64,000 nt of DNA from assembly GCF_018449635.1 (NCBI RefSeq), contig NZ_JAAVUV010000001.1:434001-498000 (forward strand), in the 5' to 3' direction. This stretch comes from Caballeronia sp. dw_276 (GTDB lineage Bacteria; Pseudomonadota; Gammaproteobacteria; Burkholderiales; Burkholderiaceae). Below, piece after piece: positions 7,800 through 16,863 of this stretch (its first letter is position 1; each line of letters opens with the position of its first letter). The notes below the pieces were generated by a model. It saw only the letters and a program-made list of their open reading frames with translations, was not told the origin of the DNA and made no database searches. Both the position numbers and the translations under genes were made by a program.

Positions 7800-9746
7800 A
7801 TGAAATCCGCCAAGCCAGTCAAACTCGCGGCCGCCGTGCTCGGCCTCGCCGCACTCGCGATCTTCCCCATAGCGTCAGGCAATCCTTACTATATTCACCT
7901 CGTCGAAACCATCATGATCTACGCGATCCTGTTGTTCGGGCTCGATATCGTGGTGGGCTACACGGGTCAGGTATCTCTCGGCCACGCGGGATTGTTCGGC
8001 GTGGGCGCGTACACGGCGGGGGTATTGTTCATCAAGCTCGGGATGCCGTTCTATGTGACCGCGCCGCTTTCGATTCTGGTAACTGCGGGGTTCGGCGCGA
8101 TCCTCGCGTTGCCTGCGCTGCGTGTCTCGGGGCCTTACCTCGCGATGGTCACGCTCGCGTTCGGTACGATCATCCAGATCCTGATCAACGAAATGGATTT
8201 CCTCACCAACGGCCCGATGGGACTCAAGATTCCGAAGCCCATCTTCGCCGGCCATAGCATGAGCGAAGACGGTTTCTACTGGCTCGTCGCGGTGTTGCTG
8301 GTGATATCGATGATCGTGGTGCATCGCATCCTCAAGTCGCATCTCGGCCGTGCGTTCGAAGCGCTTCGGGATTCTCCGATTGCATCGGATTGCATGGGTG
8401 TATCGGTGTACCGGTATAAGGTTTATGCGTTCGTGATCAGCGCCGGTTTTGCGGGACTCGCGGGTTGTCTTTATTCGTATTCCGAACAATATATTTCACC
8501 AAATACATACAACTTCGAACTCACCATCCTGTTCCTGCTTGCCATCATCATGGGCGGCCGGAAAACACGCACGGGCGCGATACTCGGTTCCACGATCATC
8601 GTGTTGCTGCCCAAGCTGCTCGATGACATCGCGATGTTTCGCAGCGTCGCGACTGTGCTGGCCGTGGTGGTTGCCGTGGGCGCGGTCGTTGCGCTGGTGC
8701 GCAAGGTGACTACCTTGCAGAAGGTGTTGATTCCGGTCGCAGGCACGGCGGGTCTCGCGATCTTTTCGTTCTGGATCAATGCGCTCACCGACTGGCGGCT
8801 GACCATCTTCGGGCTGATGATCCTGCTGGTGGTGTACTACCTGCAGGACGGCGTGGTCGGCTTCGTGCGCAAGATTGTGCTGCACGGCAGGCACCGTCCT
8901 GTCACGATCAAGACCGACGAACTTTCAGGCGAAGGTCATGACGCGGTGATCGCGATCCATTCGCAGGGCACGGAAAACATCATCGATTTACGCGGCATCC
9001 TGATGCAATTCAGCGGCCTGAAAGCGCTGAACAACGTGAACCTGAGCGTGCGTCGCGGCTCGATTCACGGCTTGATCGGACCGAACGGTTCGGGCAAGAG
9101 CACGATGATGAATGTGCTGACCGGCATCTATGTTCCTACGGCCGGGTCTATCGACTATGACGGTGAATCCATTGCGGGAAAGACGTCGTCGAAGATCGCG
9201 TTGTCGGGTATCGCTCGCACCTTCCAGAACGTGCAACTATTCGGCGAAATGACCGCGCTGGAAAACGTGCTGGTCGGATTGCACCACACGTTCAAGGCGA
9301 ATCTCGCCGATGTCGGGCTGATGACGCCGCGGTATCGGCGCGAAGAACATGCCGCGCGCGAGCGTGCGTTCAGCATGTTGCGTTTCGTCGGATTGGAGGC
9401 GGTTGCTTCCGAGGAAGCGCGCAATCTCCCTTACGGCAAGCAGCGGCTGCTTGAAATTGCCCGGGCTTTGGCGCTCGATCCCCAGCTTCTATTACTCGAT
9501 GAACCCGCCGCCGGCCTGACCGCGCCCGACATCAAAGAGCTCGTCGCGATCATCCGCAAGGTGCGCGCGCATGGCATCACGCTGATCCTGATCGAGCATC
9601 ACATGGATGTGGTCATGAGCGTATGCGACACGGTTTCGGTGCTGGATTTCGGGCAGAAGATCGCTGAGGGCCGGCCGGCCGACATACAGGCCGACGAGCG
9701 CGTGATCGAAGCGTATCTCGGTGGTCAAGCCGCCACGCACGCATAG
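7800..9746 (+). CDS. Fused branched-chain ABC permease-ATPase (LivM-LivG)
   Basis: 648 residues combining two normally separate subunits. Residues 1-370 are a LivM-type permease (IVVGYTGQVSLGHAGLFGVGAYTAG; RAFEALRDSPIASDCMGVSVYRYKVYAF is the coupling region), with an extra pair of helices at about 295-360. After a linker of about 30 residues, a LivG-type ATPase follows: Walker A GPNGSGKST, signature-like LPYGKQRLLE (the usual LivG variant), Walker B LLLLDEPAAG and switch His in IEHHMD. The ATG at 7800 has TGAGGA seven bases upstream; an in-frame GTG at 7788 overlapping the livH stop is an alternative. Such fusions are common in Burkholderia. Confidence 0.9.
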   Translation: MKSAKPVKLAAAVLGLAALAIFPIASGNPYYIHLVETIMIYAILLFGLDIVVGYTGQVSLGHAGLFGVGAYTAGVLFIKLGMPFYVTAPLSILVTAGFGAILALPALRVSGPYLAMVTLAFGTIIQILINEMDFLTNGPMGLKIPKPIFAGHSMSEDGFYWLVAVLLVISMIVVHRILKSHLGRAFEALRDSPIASDCMGVSVYRYKVYAFVISAGFAGLAGCLYSYSEQYISPNTYNFELTILFLLAIIMGGRKTRTGAILGSTIIVLLPKLLDDIAMFRSVATVLAVVVAVGAVVALVRKVTTLQKVLIPVAGTAGLAIFSFWINALTDWRLTIFGLMILLVVYYLQDGVVGFVRKIVLHGRHRPVTIKTDELSGEGHDAVIAIHSQGTENIIDLRGILMQFSGLKALNNVNLSVRRGSIHGLIGPNGSGKSTMMNVLTGIYVPTAGSIDYDGESIAGKTSSKIALSGIARTFQNVQLFGEMTALENVLVGLHHTFKANLADVGLMTPRYRREEHAARERAFSMLRFVGLEAVASEEARNLPYGKQRLLEIARALALDPQLLLLDEPAAGLTAPDIKELVAIIRKVRAHGITLILIEHHMDVVMSVCDTVSVLDFGQKIAEGRPADIQADERVIEAYLGGQAATHA

Positions 9747-9753
9747 GGAAGAC

Positions 9754-10488
9754 ATGATGTTATCGATAAAAAACCTGCATGCGGGCTATGGCAAGGTCAA
9801 GGTTCTGCACGGCATTTCCATGGATGTGCCCAAGGCGTCGGTGGTCACGCTGATCGGTTCAAACGGCGCCGGCAAAACCACGACCATGCGCGCTATTTCC
9901 GGGATGATCCGCCCCACGTCGGGCGAAATCACGATGGGCGAGGGTGCGCAATCGAAGCGTATCGACGCAATGGATTCGCACAAGATCGCGCGCCTTGGTC
10001 TCGCGCATTCGCCTGAAGGCCGCCGGGTGTTCGCGACCATGTCGGTGACCGACAACCTGATCCTCGGCGCGTTTCCGCGACTGACGTGGGCGCGTCCTCG
10101 AGGCGACGTCAACGCGGACCTGGAGCGTGCGATCGATTTGTTTCCGCGCTTGAAGGAGCGGCGTCATCAACTTGCCGGAACGCTTTCGGGCGGCGAACAG
10201 CAGATGCTCGCCATGGCGCGCGCCATCATGCTGAACCCGGATCTTGTCTTGCTCGACGAACCGTCGATGGGCCTCGCGCCGATCCTCGTGGAAGAAGTTT
10301 TTCGCATCATTGCAAGGCTGAAGGACGAAGGCGTGACCATGTTGCTGGTCGAGCAGTTTGCCGCCGCCGCGCTGAACGTGGCCGATTACGGTTATGTGCT
10401 CGAAAACGGACACGTTGCGGCGCACGGACCGGCCGGGCAGCTCAAGAACGATCCTTCTGTTAAAGCGGCATATCTGGGCGCGAGCTAA
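9754..10488 (+). CDS. livF: Branched-chain amino acid ABC transporter ATPase LivF
   Basis: 244 residues, cytoplasmic ATPase of the LivF type: Walker A GSNGAGKTT, SPEGRRVF in the Q-loop region, signature LSGGEQQM, Walker B LVLLDEPSMGLAP and LVEQ as switch region. The tandem ATGs at 9754 and 9757 follow AGGGA at 9745-9749. It begins 7 bases after the fused gene and closes the operon. The fused LivG domain and LivF should form the heterodimeric motor. Confidence 0.92.
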   Translation: MMLSIKNLHAGYGKVKVLHGISMDVPKASVVTLIGSNGAGKTTTMRAISGMIRPTSGEITMGEGAQSKRIDAMDSHKIARLGLAHSPEGRRVFATMSVTDNLILGAFPRLTWARPRGDVNADLERAIDLFPRLKERRHQLAGTLSGGEQQMLAMARAIMLNPDLVLLDEPSMGLAPILVEEVFRIIARLKDEGVTMLLVEQFAAAALNVADYGYVLENGHVAAHGPAGQLKNDPSVKAAYLGAS

Positions 10489-10837
10489 AGAGATCGCGCC
10501 GGCTCATCTCCAGACGGCGATTCCGCGTGTTTCGCCGTCCATCCATCTCGCGTCAAGCCCCGCCTTCGGAAGCCTTCAGTTGCCGAAATTTCCTTCAGAA
10601 CTGAGCGTTCGCCTTCAATAATCCTCTCTATCCTTTCCATATTGATGTTTTGGTTATGTCGTAGTCGGCAAGATGGTAATAATTTGTATGGTTAACCCCG
10701 ATTTCAACGTAAACGAACAAAAAGGAACATGCGTGTTGTTGCTTTAGTTTCCTTTTTGAAAAAACCAGCGACGCAAAACATTCGGCGTTCCTGACAAGCA
10801 TCCGACAAGAAAAAGCATCGACGAAGAGGAGAGCAAC
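10489..10837. promoter_or_regulatory. Intergenic region upstream of the glp operon with an inverted repeat
   Basis: 349 bases without a gene, lower GC than the flanks. An inverted repeat with 9-base arms lies at 10718-10726 (CAAAAAGGA) and 10750-10758 (TCCTTTTTG). Just upstream, AACGAAC at 10712-10718 resembles half of an enterobacterial GlpR operator, which is weak evidence. It should hold the glp promoter. No clear terminator after livF is visible. Confidence 0.45.
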
Positions 10838-11932
10838 TTGGTTTTGGAACTGGAGAAGGTCACCGTGTTATCGGGTGGCCAGACACATCTGTACGGCGTG
10901 GATCTGCACCTCGTGCCCGGCGCCATCAACGTGCTGCTGGGTCCCACGCAGGCGGGCAAAACCACGCTCATGCGCGTGATGGCGGGACTGGATCGACCGG
11001 CGACCGGACGCGTGCTCGTCGACGGGCGTGACGTGACCGGCATCGGCGTACGTCAGCGCAATCTTGCGATGGTCTATCAGCAATTCATCAACTATCCCGC
11101 GATGACCGTCTACGACAACATCGCGTCGCCGCTCAAGCTGCAGAAAATCGATACCGCGCAAATCACGCAGCGGGTGAACGAAGTCGCGGCGAAGCTGCAT
11201 ATCGAGCATTTGTTGCAGCGCCGGCCCGGCGAATTGTCGGGCGGCCAGCAGCAGCGTTGTGCGCTGGCACGTGCGTTAGTGAAGCGGTCATCACTTGTGT
11301 TGCTCGACGAACCCCTCGTGAATCTCGACTACAAGCTACGCGAAGAACTGCGAGCCGAACTCACCACGCTTTTCGCCGATGGCAAGACCACCGTGGTGTA
11401 TGCAACCACCGATCCGCTGGAAGCGCTGCTGCTGGGCGGCTATACCACGGTCGTAGATAAAGGCCGCGTGCTTCAGACCGGCCGCACGCTCGACGTGTAC
11501 AACGCGCCCGCCACGGTCGACGTCGCCGCCGTCTTCAACGACCCGCCCATGAACATGCTCGCGAGCGACGTGAGCGCGGACGGGATTGCGCGTTTGCCGA
11601 TTGGTATCGATGTAAAACTGCGGCGCGCGGACAACCAGACGGGCCAGTGCCGCATCGGCATTCGTCCGGGACATTTGCGGCTCGCGCCGCGCACGCCTGA
11701 GTCGATCGCCGTGCCATGCCGCCTCGAACTTGCTGAACTCAGCGGCTCCGAGACCTACCTCCACGTGCGTACGCAGCAAGGCGGCGTCGATCTCGTCGCA
11801 CAGTTGCAGGGTGTGCATCAGATTGGCCTGGGTACGTCGCTGGATGTGTTCGTCGACCCGGACGAGCTGTTCGTATTCGGCGCCGACGCCAAACGCCTAT
11901 CGGGCCCGGAGGCGAGTCATGGCTCGTATTGA
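10838..11932 (+). CDS. glpS: Glycerol-type ABC transporter ATPase GlpS
   Basis: 364 residues. The start is TTG at 10838 with AGAGGAGAG at 10825-10833. It is an ATPase of the MalK/UgpC class with a C-terminal TOBE-like regulatory region (after residue 240). Visible motifs are an unusual Walker A GPTQAGKTT (35-43), Q-loop YQQF, canonical signature LSGGQQQR (133-140) and Walker B LVLLDEP. The switch histidine position reads ATTD with Thr191 instead of His. The gene order matches the Rhizobium leguminosarum glpSTPQUV glycerol importer, on which the name is based. It overlaps glpT by 14 bases. Confidence 0.87.
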   Translation: MVLELEKVTVLSGGQTHLYGVDLHLVPGAINVLLGPTQAGKTTLMRVMAGLDRPATGRVLVDGRDVTGIGVRQRNLAMVYQQFINYPAMTVYDNIASPLKLQKIDTAQITQRVNEVAAKLHIEHLLQRRPGELSGGQQQRCALARALVKRSSLVLLDEPLVNLDYKLREELRAELTTLFADGKTTVVYATTDPLEALLLGGYTTVVDKGRVLQTGRTLDVYNAPATVDVAAVFNDPPMNMLASDVSADGIARLPIGIDVKLRRADNQTGQCRIGIRPGHLRLAPRTPESIAVPCRLELAELSGSETYLHVRTQQGGVDLVAQLQGVHQIGLGTSLDVFVDPDELFVFGADAKRLSGPEASHGSY

Positions 11933-13007
11933 GTTCCAGAATCTCGCGCATGCGTACCGGCCGAACCCGGCGAGCCTGGACGACTACGCGCTGCAACCCA
12001 TGTCGATGGTCTGGGAAGACGGCGGCGCGTATGCGCTGCTTGGGCCGTCGGGTTGTGGCAAGTCCACCCTGCTCAATATTGTCTCAGGGCTCGTGACACC
12101 GTCGGAGGGGAAGGTCTTGTTCGACGGCCGTGATGTCACCGCGCTCGGCGCACGCGAGCGCAACATCGCGCAGGTGTTCCAGTTCCCGGTCATCTACGAC
12201 ACCATGACCGTCTTCGACAATCTCGCGTTCCCATTGCGCAACCGCAAGATCGCGGCGCCCGAAGTGAAGGCGCGTGTGCACGAGGTCGCGGAGATACTGG
12301 ACATGACGCGCGAACTCGGGCGCAAGGCGAGCAATCTCTCGGCGGACGCGAAGCAGAAGATATCGCTGGGACGCGGCCTGGTGCGCAAGGACGTCGCGGC
12401 GATTCTCTTCGATGAACCGCTCACCGTCATCGACCCGCACATGAAGTGGATGCTGCGGCGGCAGTTGAAGAAGATTCATCAGCAATTGAAGCTCACGCTG
12501 ATTTACGTCACGCACGACCAGGTTGAAGCGCTCACCTTCGCGGATGAAGTGGTCGTGATGACCAACGGCCGTGTGGTGCAAAAGGGTGGTCCGGAAGCGC
12601 TGTTCCTGCATCCGGATCATGCGTTCGTGGGGTATTTCATCGGCAGTCCGGGGATGAACCTGTGCCCGATATCGCTCGATCCCGAGGGCGTGAAGATCGG
12701 CAAACAGCACCTTCAAGTCGATGCAAATACGCTCGCCACGCTGAAGGCCGCCAACGGCACGCTTACGCTCGGCATCCGTCCGGAATTCGTGCGGCTTTCC
12801 GAAAATCAGGAATCTGGCGCCGTCAGGGCGCAGTTGTTGCGCGCCCAGAGCCTCGGCAATTACCAGCTCGTCACGGCGGACTGCGACGGCCAGGTCATCA
12901 AGGCAAAGGCCGACCCGCATATATCGCTCAACGAAGGACCTGTCTGGCTGAAACTTGCCGCGCCGGAAACGGTGTTCTTCAGCAACGACGAGAGGATTGG
13001 ACGATGA
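11919..13007 (+). CDS. glpT: Glycerol-type ABC transporter ATPase GlpT
   Basis: 362 residues from ATG at 11919 inside the end of glpS. Second ATPase of the importer: Walker A GPSGCGKST (42-50), Walker B AILFDEP (Asp165, Glu166) and switch His199 in VTHD are canonical, but the signature is LSADAKQK (140-147) in place of LSGGQ. A C-terminal TOBE-like region follows. With GlpS it should form a heterodimer with one intact and one degenerate ATP site. This glpT is not the E. coli glycerol-3-phosphate antiporter of the same name. It shares ATGA with the next gene. Confidence 0.87.
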   Translation: MARIEFQNLAHAYRPNPASLDDYALQPMSMVWEDGGAYALLGPSGCGKSTLLNIVSGLVTPSEGKVLFDGRDVTALGARERNIAQVFQFPVIYDTMTVFDNLAFPLRNRKIAAPEVKARVHEVAEILDMTRELGRKASNLSADAKQKISLGRGLVRKDVAAILFDEPLTVIDPHMKWMLRRQLKKIHQQLKLTLIYVTHDQVEALTFADEVVVMTNGRVVQKGGPEALFLHPDHAFVGYFIGSPGMNLCPISLDPEGVKIGKQHLQVDANTLATLKAANGTLTLGIRPEFVRLSENQESGAVRAQLLRAQSLGNYQLVTADCDGQVIKAKADPHISLNEGPVWLKLAAPETVFFSNDERIGR

Positions 13008-13897
13008 ACAAGCCCGTCAACCAGAAGGCCTGGCTGCTGGTCGTGCCTGTCTTTATCTGCGTCGCGTTCTCGGCGATATTGCCGCTGATGACCGTGGTTA
13101 ACTATTCAGTACAGGACATCATCAGTCCAACGCAGCATGTGTTCGTAGGCACGGAATGGTTCCGCAGCATCATGAACGACGAAGACCTGCGCGGCGCCCT
13201 CGGCCGGCAAATGATCTTCTCGCTCTGTGTGCTGCTGTTCGAGATTCCGCTTGGTGTGGGCTTGGCTCTCGCCATGCCTGCATCGGGCTGGCGTGCGTCA
13301 GCGGCGCTGGTGGTGCTCGCCATGCCGCTGCTCATTCCATGGAACGTCGTCGGGACGATCTGGCAGATTTTTGCGCGGCCGGATATCGGTTTGCTCGGGT
13401 ACTGGCTCAACTATTTCGGCATCGACTACAACTACACGGCGAGTCCGTCGGCGGCTTGGGTGACAGTTCTCGTGATGGACATCTGGCACTGGACGCCCCT
13501 CGTTGCGTTGCTTTGCTACGCGGGTTTGCGCGCGATTCCGGACGCCTTTTACCAGGCGGCTGAAATTGACGGCGCCAGCCGCTTCGCGGTATTTCGCTAC
13601 ATTGAATTGCCGAAGATGCGCGGCGTGCTGATGATCGCGGTGCTGCTGCGTTTCATGGACAGCTTCATGATCTACACCGAACCGTTCGTGCTCACCGGAG
13701 GCGGTCCCGGCGATTCGACGACTTTCCTCAGTCAGTACCTCACGCAAAAGGCGGTCGGTCAGTTCGACCTTGGACCGGCGGCGGCGTTCTCGCTGATCTA
13801 CTTCCTGATCATCCTGCTTCTTTGTTTCATCCTCTACAACTGGATGGAGCGGGTAGGCAAGGGCGGTCCCGCCACGACGGGAGACGACAATGCGTAA
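13004..13897 (+). CDS. glpP: Glycerol-type ABC transporter permease GlpP
   Basis: 297 residues, about six membrane helices, binding-protein-dependent transport inner-membrane component of the MalF/UgpA class. The coupling (EAA) motif is visible as EIDGASRFAVFRYIELPKM at about residues 187-205. The ATG at 13004 overlaps the glpT stop (ATGA) and follows GAGGATTGG. It overlaps glpQ by 8 bases, so the operon is translationally coupled. Confidence 0.88.
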   Translation: MNKPVNQKAWLLVVPVFICVAFSAILPLMTVVNYSVQDIISPTQHVFVGTEWFRSIMNDEDLRGALGRQMIFSLCVLLFEIPLGVGLALAMPASGWRASAALVVLAMPLLIPWNVVGTIWQIFARPDIGLLGYWLNYFGIDYNYTASPSAAWVTVLVMDIWHWTPLVALLCYAGLRAIPDAFYQAAEIDGASRFAVFRYIELPKMRGVLMIAVLLRFMDSFMIYTEPFVLTGGGPGDSTTFLSQYLTQKAVGQFDLGPAAAFSLIYFLIILLLCFILYNWMERVGKGGPATTGDDNA

Positions 13898-14702
13898 AGA
13901 CCGTCGCTGGATGCGCAACGTCACGCTGGTCGTCTACATCCTGTTCGCGTTGATCCCGCTCTATTGGATGTTGTCGATATCGCTGCGCACGAACGAGGAA
14001 ACGCTCGCGTCGTTCTCCACGTTCCCACAGCACCTGACGCTGGAAAACTACAAGGTGATCTTCACGGATCCGTCGTGGTATTGGGGGTATATCAACTCGA
14101 TCGTTTATGTATTGATGAACACGGTGATGTCCGTGCTCGTCGCGCTGCCGGCCGCATACGCCTTCTCGCGGTACCGCTTCCTCGGCGACAAGCACATGTT
14201 CTTCTGGTTGCTCACCAACCGCATGACGCCGCCCGCCGTGTTCCTGCTGCCGTTCTTCCAGCTCTACTCCAGCGTGGGATTGATGGACACGTACATAGCC
14301 GTCGCGCTCGCGCACATGCTCTTCAACGTGCCGCTCGCGGTCTGGATACTTGAAGGTTTCATGTCGGGCGTATCGCGTGAAATCGATGAAACCGCGTATA
14401 TCGACGGCTATACGTTTCCATCGTTCTTCGTGAAGATTTTTCTGCCACTGATCAAGTCGGGTGTGGGCGTCACGGCGTTTTTCTGCTTCATGTTCAGCTG
14501 GGTCGAGTTGTTGCTCGCACGCACGCTGACCTCGGTGAACGCCAAGCCGATCGCGGCCGTGATGACACGTACCGTGTCCGCCGCTGGCATGGATTGGGGC
14601 GTGCTTTCGGCTGCCGGCGTGCTGACCATCGTGCCGGGCGCGCTCGTCATCTACTTCGTGCGCAACTACATCGCGAAGGGCTTTGCGATGGGGAGAGTCT
14701 GA
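13890..14702 (+). CDS. glpQ: Glycerol-type ABC transporter permease GlpQ
   Basis: 270 residues, second permease, MalG/UgpE class, about six helices. The coupling motif appears as EIDETAYIDGYTFPSFFVKIFLPLI near residues 160-185, and the N-terminal FALIPLYWMLSISLRTNEE is typical. The last base of its stop is the first base of the glpU ATG. It is not related to the E. coli glycerophosphodiesterase also called GlpQ. Confidence 0.88.
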   Translation: MRKDRRWMRNVTLVVYILFALIPLYWMLSISLRTNEETLASFSTFPQHLTLENYKVIFTDPSWYWGYINSIVYVLMNTVMSVLVALPAAYAFSRYRFLGDKHMFFWLLTNRMTPPAVFLLPFFQLYSSVGLMDTYIAVALAHMLFNVPLAVWILEGFMSGVSREIDETAYIDGYTFPSFFVKIFLPLIKSGVGVTAFFCFMFSWVELLLARTLTSVNAKPIAAVMTRTVSAAGMDWGVLSAAGVLTIVPGALVIYFVRNYIAKGFAMGRV

Positions 14703-14983
14703 TGATCACGTGGATGTACTGGACGCCCGAAGTGGCGATCTTCTTCGGCTGCATCGTGCTGATGCTGGCGGGCATGACCGTGTGGGAAATCCGTTCGCCC
14801 ACGTCTGAACACAAAGGATTTCTGCCCATTTCGACTACGCGCGGGGACCGCTTGTTCATCGGCTTGCTGACGGCTGCTTATATCAATCTGGCATGGATCG
14901 GAATCAGCGCCGAGAACGCGAATGCATGGCCGGGCTTTGCGGCATCCATGCTCGTGCTCGTGCTGATCATGTGGAAGGGATAA
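14702..14983 (+). CDS. glpU: Small membrane protein GlpU (DUF2160)
   Basis: 93 residues with about three hydrophobic segments (FFGCIVLMLAGMTVWE, FIGLLTAAYINLAWIG, AASMLVLVLIMWKG). This is the DUF2160 family protein found between the second permease and the binding protein in glpSTPQUV operons. Start ATG at 14702 overlaps the glpQ stop. Its role in the transporter is not established. Confidence 0.85.
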   Translation: MITWMYWTPEVAIFFGCIVLMLAGMTVWEIRSPTSEHKGFLPISTTRGDRLFIGLLTAAYINLAWIGISAENANAWPGFAASMLVLVLIMWKG

Positions 14984-15078
14984 CAAGGAATCCATAAGAA
15001 TATGGAAGCACCGGTTCCGCGATTACCCCGAGCGAGGACCGGTAGATGATCCAGGGGGCGGAGACAGAGGAGAACATC

Positions 15079-16809
15079 ATGCATCACAGGAGACGGATCG
15101 TCGCGCTCGCGCTTGGCGGCATCTTCGCCAGCCAGTTGGCATTGGCGGGGGCGCCCGAAGCGCAAAAATGGATCGACAGTGAGTTCCAGCCGAGCACGCT
15201 TTCGAAGCAGCAGCAGGCGGACGAGATGAAGTGGTTCATCGACACAGCCGCGAAGCTCAAGTCGCAAGGCGTGAAGGAAGTGCACGTGGTGTCCGAGACG
15301 CTCGACACGCACATGTACGAATCCAAGACGCTCGCGAAAGCGTTCACCGAGATCACGGGTATATCGGTGAAACACGACATCATTCAGGAAGGCGATGTCG
15401 TTGAAAAGTTGCAGACGTCGATGCAATCCGGCCAGAGCATCTATGACGGCTGGATCTCGGACTCCGATTTGATCGGCACGCATTATCGCTATGGTGTGAT
15501 CGTGCCGCTGTCCGACTACATGGAAGGCGAAGGCAAGGCATACACGAATCCCGGGCTGGATTTGAAAGACTTTATTGGTACGAGTTTCACGACTGCGCCA
15601 GACAAAAAGCTGTATCAATTGCCCGACCAGCAGTTCGCGAATCTTTATTGGTTCCGTGCCGACTGGTTTGCGCGCAAGGACCTGCAGGACAAGTTCAAGG
15701 CCAAGTACGGTTATGACCTTGGCGTGCCGGTGAACTGGACCGCGTATGAGGACATCGCAGAGTTCTTCACGAACGACGTGAAGACAATCGACGGCGCGAA
15801 AGTCTACGGCCACATGGATTACGGCAAGAAGGACCCGTCGCTTGGTTGGCGCTTCACTGACGCGTGGTTATCGATGGCAGGCGAAGCCGACAAGGGCATT
15901 CCAAATGGCCTTCCTGTCGATGAGTGGGGCATTCGCGTGACGCCCGACGGTTGCCATGCGGTGGGCGCGTCGGTATCCCGCGGCGGCGGCACGAATAGTC
16001 CGGCCGCCGTTTATGCGACCACGAAGTACATTGAATGGCTGAAGAAATATGCGCCGCCGGAAGCATCGGGCATGACGTTCAACGAAGCGGGACCGGTGCC
16101 CGCGCAAGGCAAGATCGCGCAGCAGGTCTTCTGGTACAGCGCATTCACGGCATCCATGCTCAAGCCAGGCAACGTGACGAATGCGGACGGCACGCCCAAG
16201 TGGCGCATGGCGCCGTCGCCGCACGGCCCGTACTGGAAGGACGGCATGCAGAACGGTTATCAGGACGTGGGATCGTGGACGTTCTTCAAGTCGACGCCGC
16301 CGAACCAGCGTGCCGCCGCCTGGTTGTACGCGCAATTCGTGACATCGAAAACGGTGTCGCTCAAGAAGTCGATCACGGGGCTCACGTTCATTCGCGATTC
16401 GGACATCCACAGCGACTACTTCACGAAAAACGCGGACAAGTACGGTGGTTTGATCGAGTTCTATCGCAGCCCGGCGCGCGTCGCGTGGACGCCGACAGGC
16501 AACAACGTGCCGGATTATCCGAAGATGGCGCAACTGTGGTGGAAGAACGTCGCGACGGCCGTGGCCGGAGAAAAGACGCCGCAGGCTGCAATGGACAACC
16601 TCGCGAAAGAGATGGATCAGGTGCTCGGGCGACTCCAGCGTGCCGGCATGAAGGTCTGCGCGCCGCAGCTGAATCCTGAAAGCGATCCGGCGAAATGGCT
16701 GTCCGATCAGCACGCGCCATGGAAGAAGCTGGCAAACGAGCGGCCGAAGGGCGAGACCGTGAAGTACGACCAACTGCTTTCCGCATGGAAGGAGGGCAAG
16801 GTCCGCTAA
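15079..16809 (+). CDS. glpV: Glycerol-type ABC transporter binding protein GlpV
   Basis: 576 residues, larger than most type-1 sugar binding proteins, as is usual for GlpV. The ATG at 15079 follows GAGGAGA at about 15068-15074 and opens a signal peptide (MHHRRRIVALALGGIFASQLALAGA). The mature chain has the extracellular solute-binding fold of family 1 (LAKAFTEITGISVKHDIIQEGDVVEKLQTSMQSG). It is the last gene of the six-gene operon and is followed by a strong terminator. Glycerol as ligand is inferred from operon homology; related proteins may bind other polyols. Confidence 0.87.
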   Translation: MHHRRRIVALALGGIFASQLALAGAPEAQKWIDSEFQPSTLSKQQQADEMKWFIDTAAKLKSQGVKEVHVVSETLDTHMYESKTLAKAFTEITGISVKHDIIQEGDVVEKLQTSMQSGQSIYDGWISDSDLIGTHYRYGVIVPLSDYMEGEGKAYTNPGLDLKDFIGTSFTTAPDKKLYQLPDQQFANLYWFRADWFARKDLQDKFKAKYGYDLGVPVNWTAYEDIAEFFTNDVKTIDGAKVYGHMDYGKKDPSLGWRFTDAWLSMAGEADKGIPNGLPVDEWGIRVTPDGCHAVGASVSRGGGTNSPAAVYATTKYIEWLKKYAPPEASGMTFNEAGPVPAQGKIAQQVFWYSAFTASMLKPGNVTNADGTPKWRMAPSPHGPYWKDGMQNGYQDVGSWTFFKSTPPNQRAAAWLYAQFVTSKTVSLKKSITGLTFIRDSDIHSDYFTKNADKYGGLIEFYRSPARVAWTPTGNNVPDYPKMAQLWWKNVATAVAGEKTPQAAMDNLAKEMDQVLGRLQRAGMKVCAPQLNPESDPAKWLSDQHAPWKKLANERPKGETVKYDQLLSAWKEGKVR

Positions 16810-16831
16810 GCCTTGATTGAGTGTCAAAACA

Positions 16832-16862
16832 GAAAGGGGCGATACGGTGTATCGCCCCTTTC
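16832..16862 (+). terminator. Rho-independent terminator of the glp operon
   Basis: Perfect 14-base stem GAAAGGGGCGATAC / GTATCGCCCCTTTC with a GGT loop. It lies 23 bases after glpV and also abuts the end of the leftward gene at 16864. Confidence 0.9.
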
Positions 16863-16863
16863 T

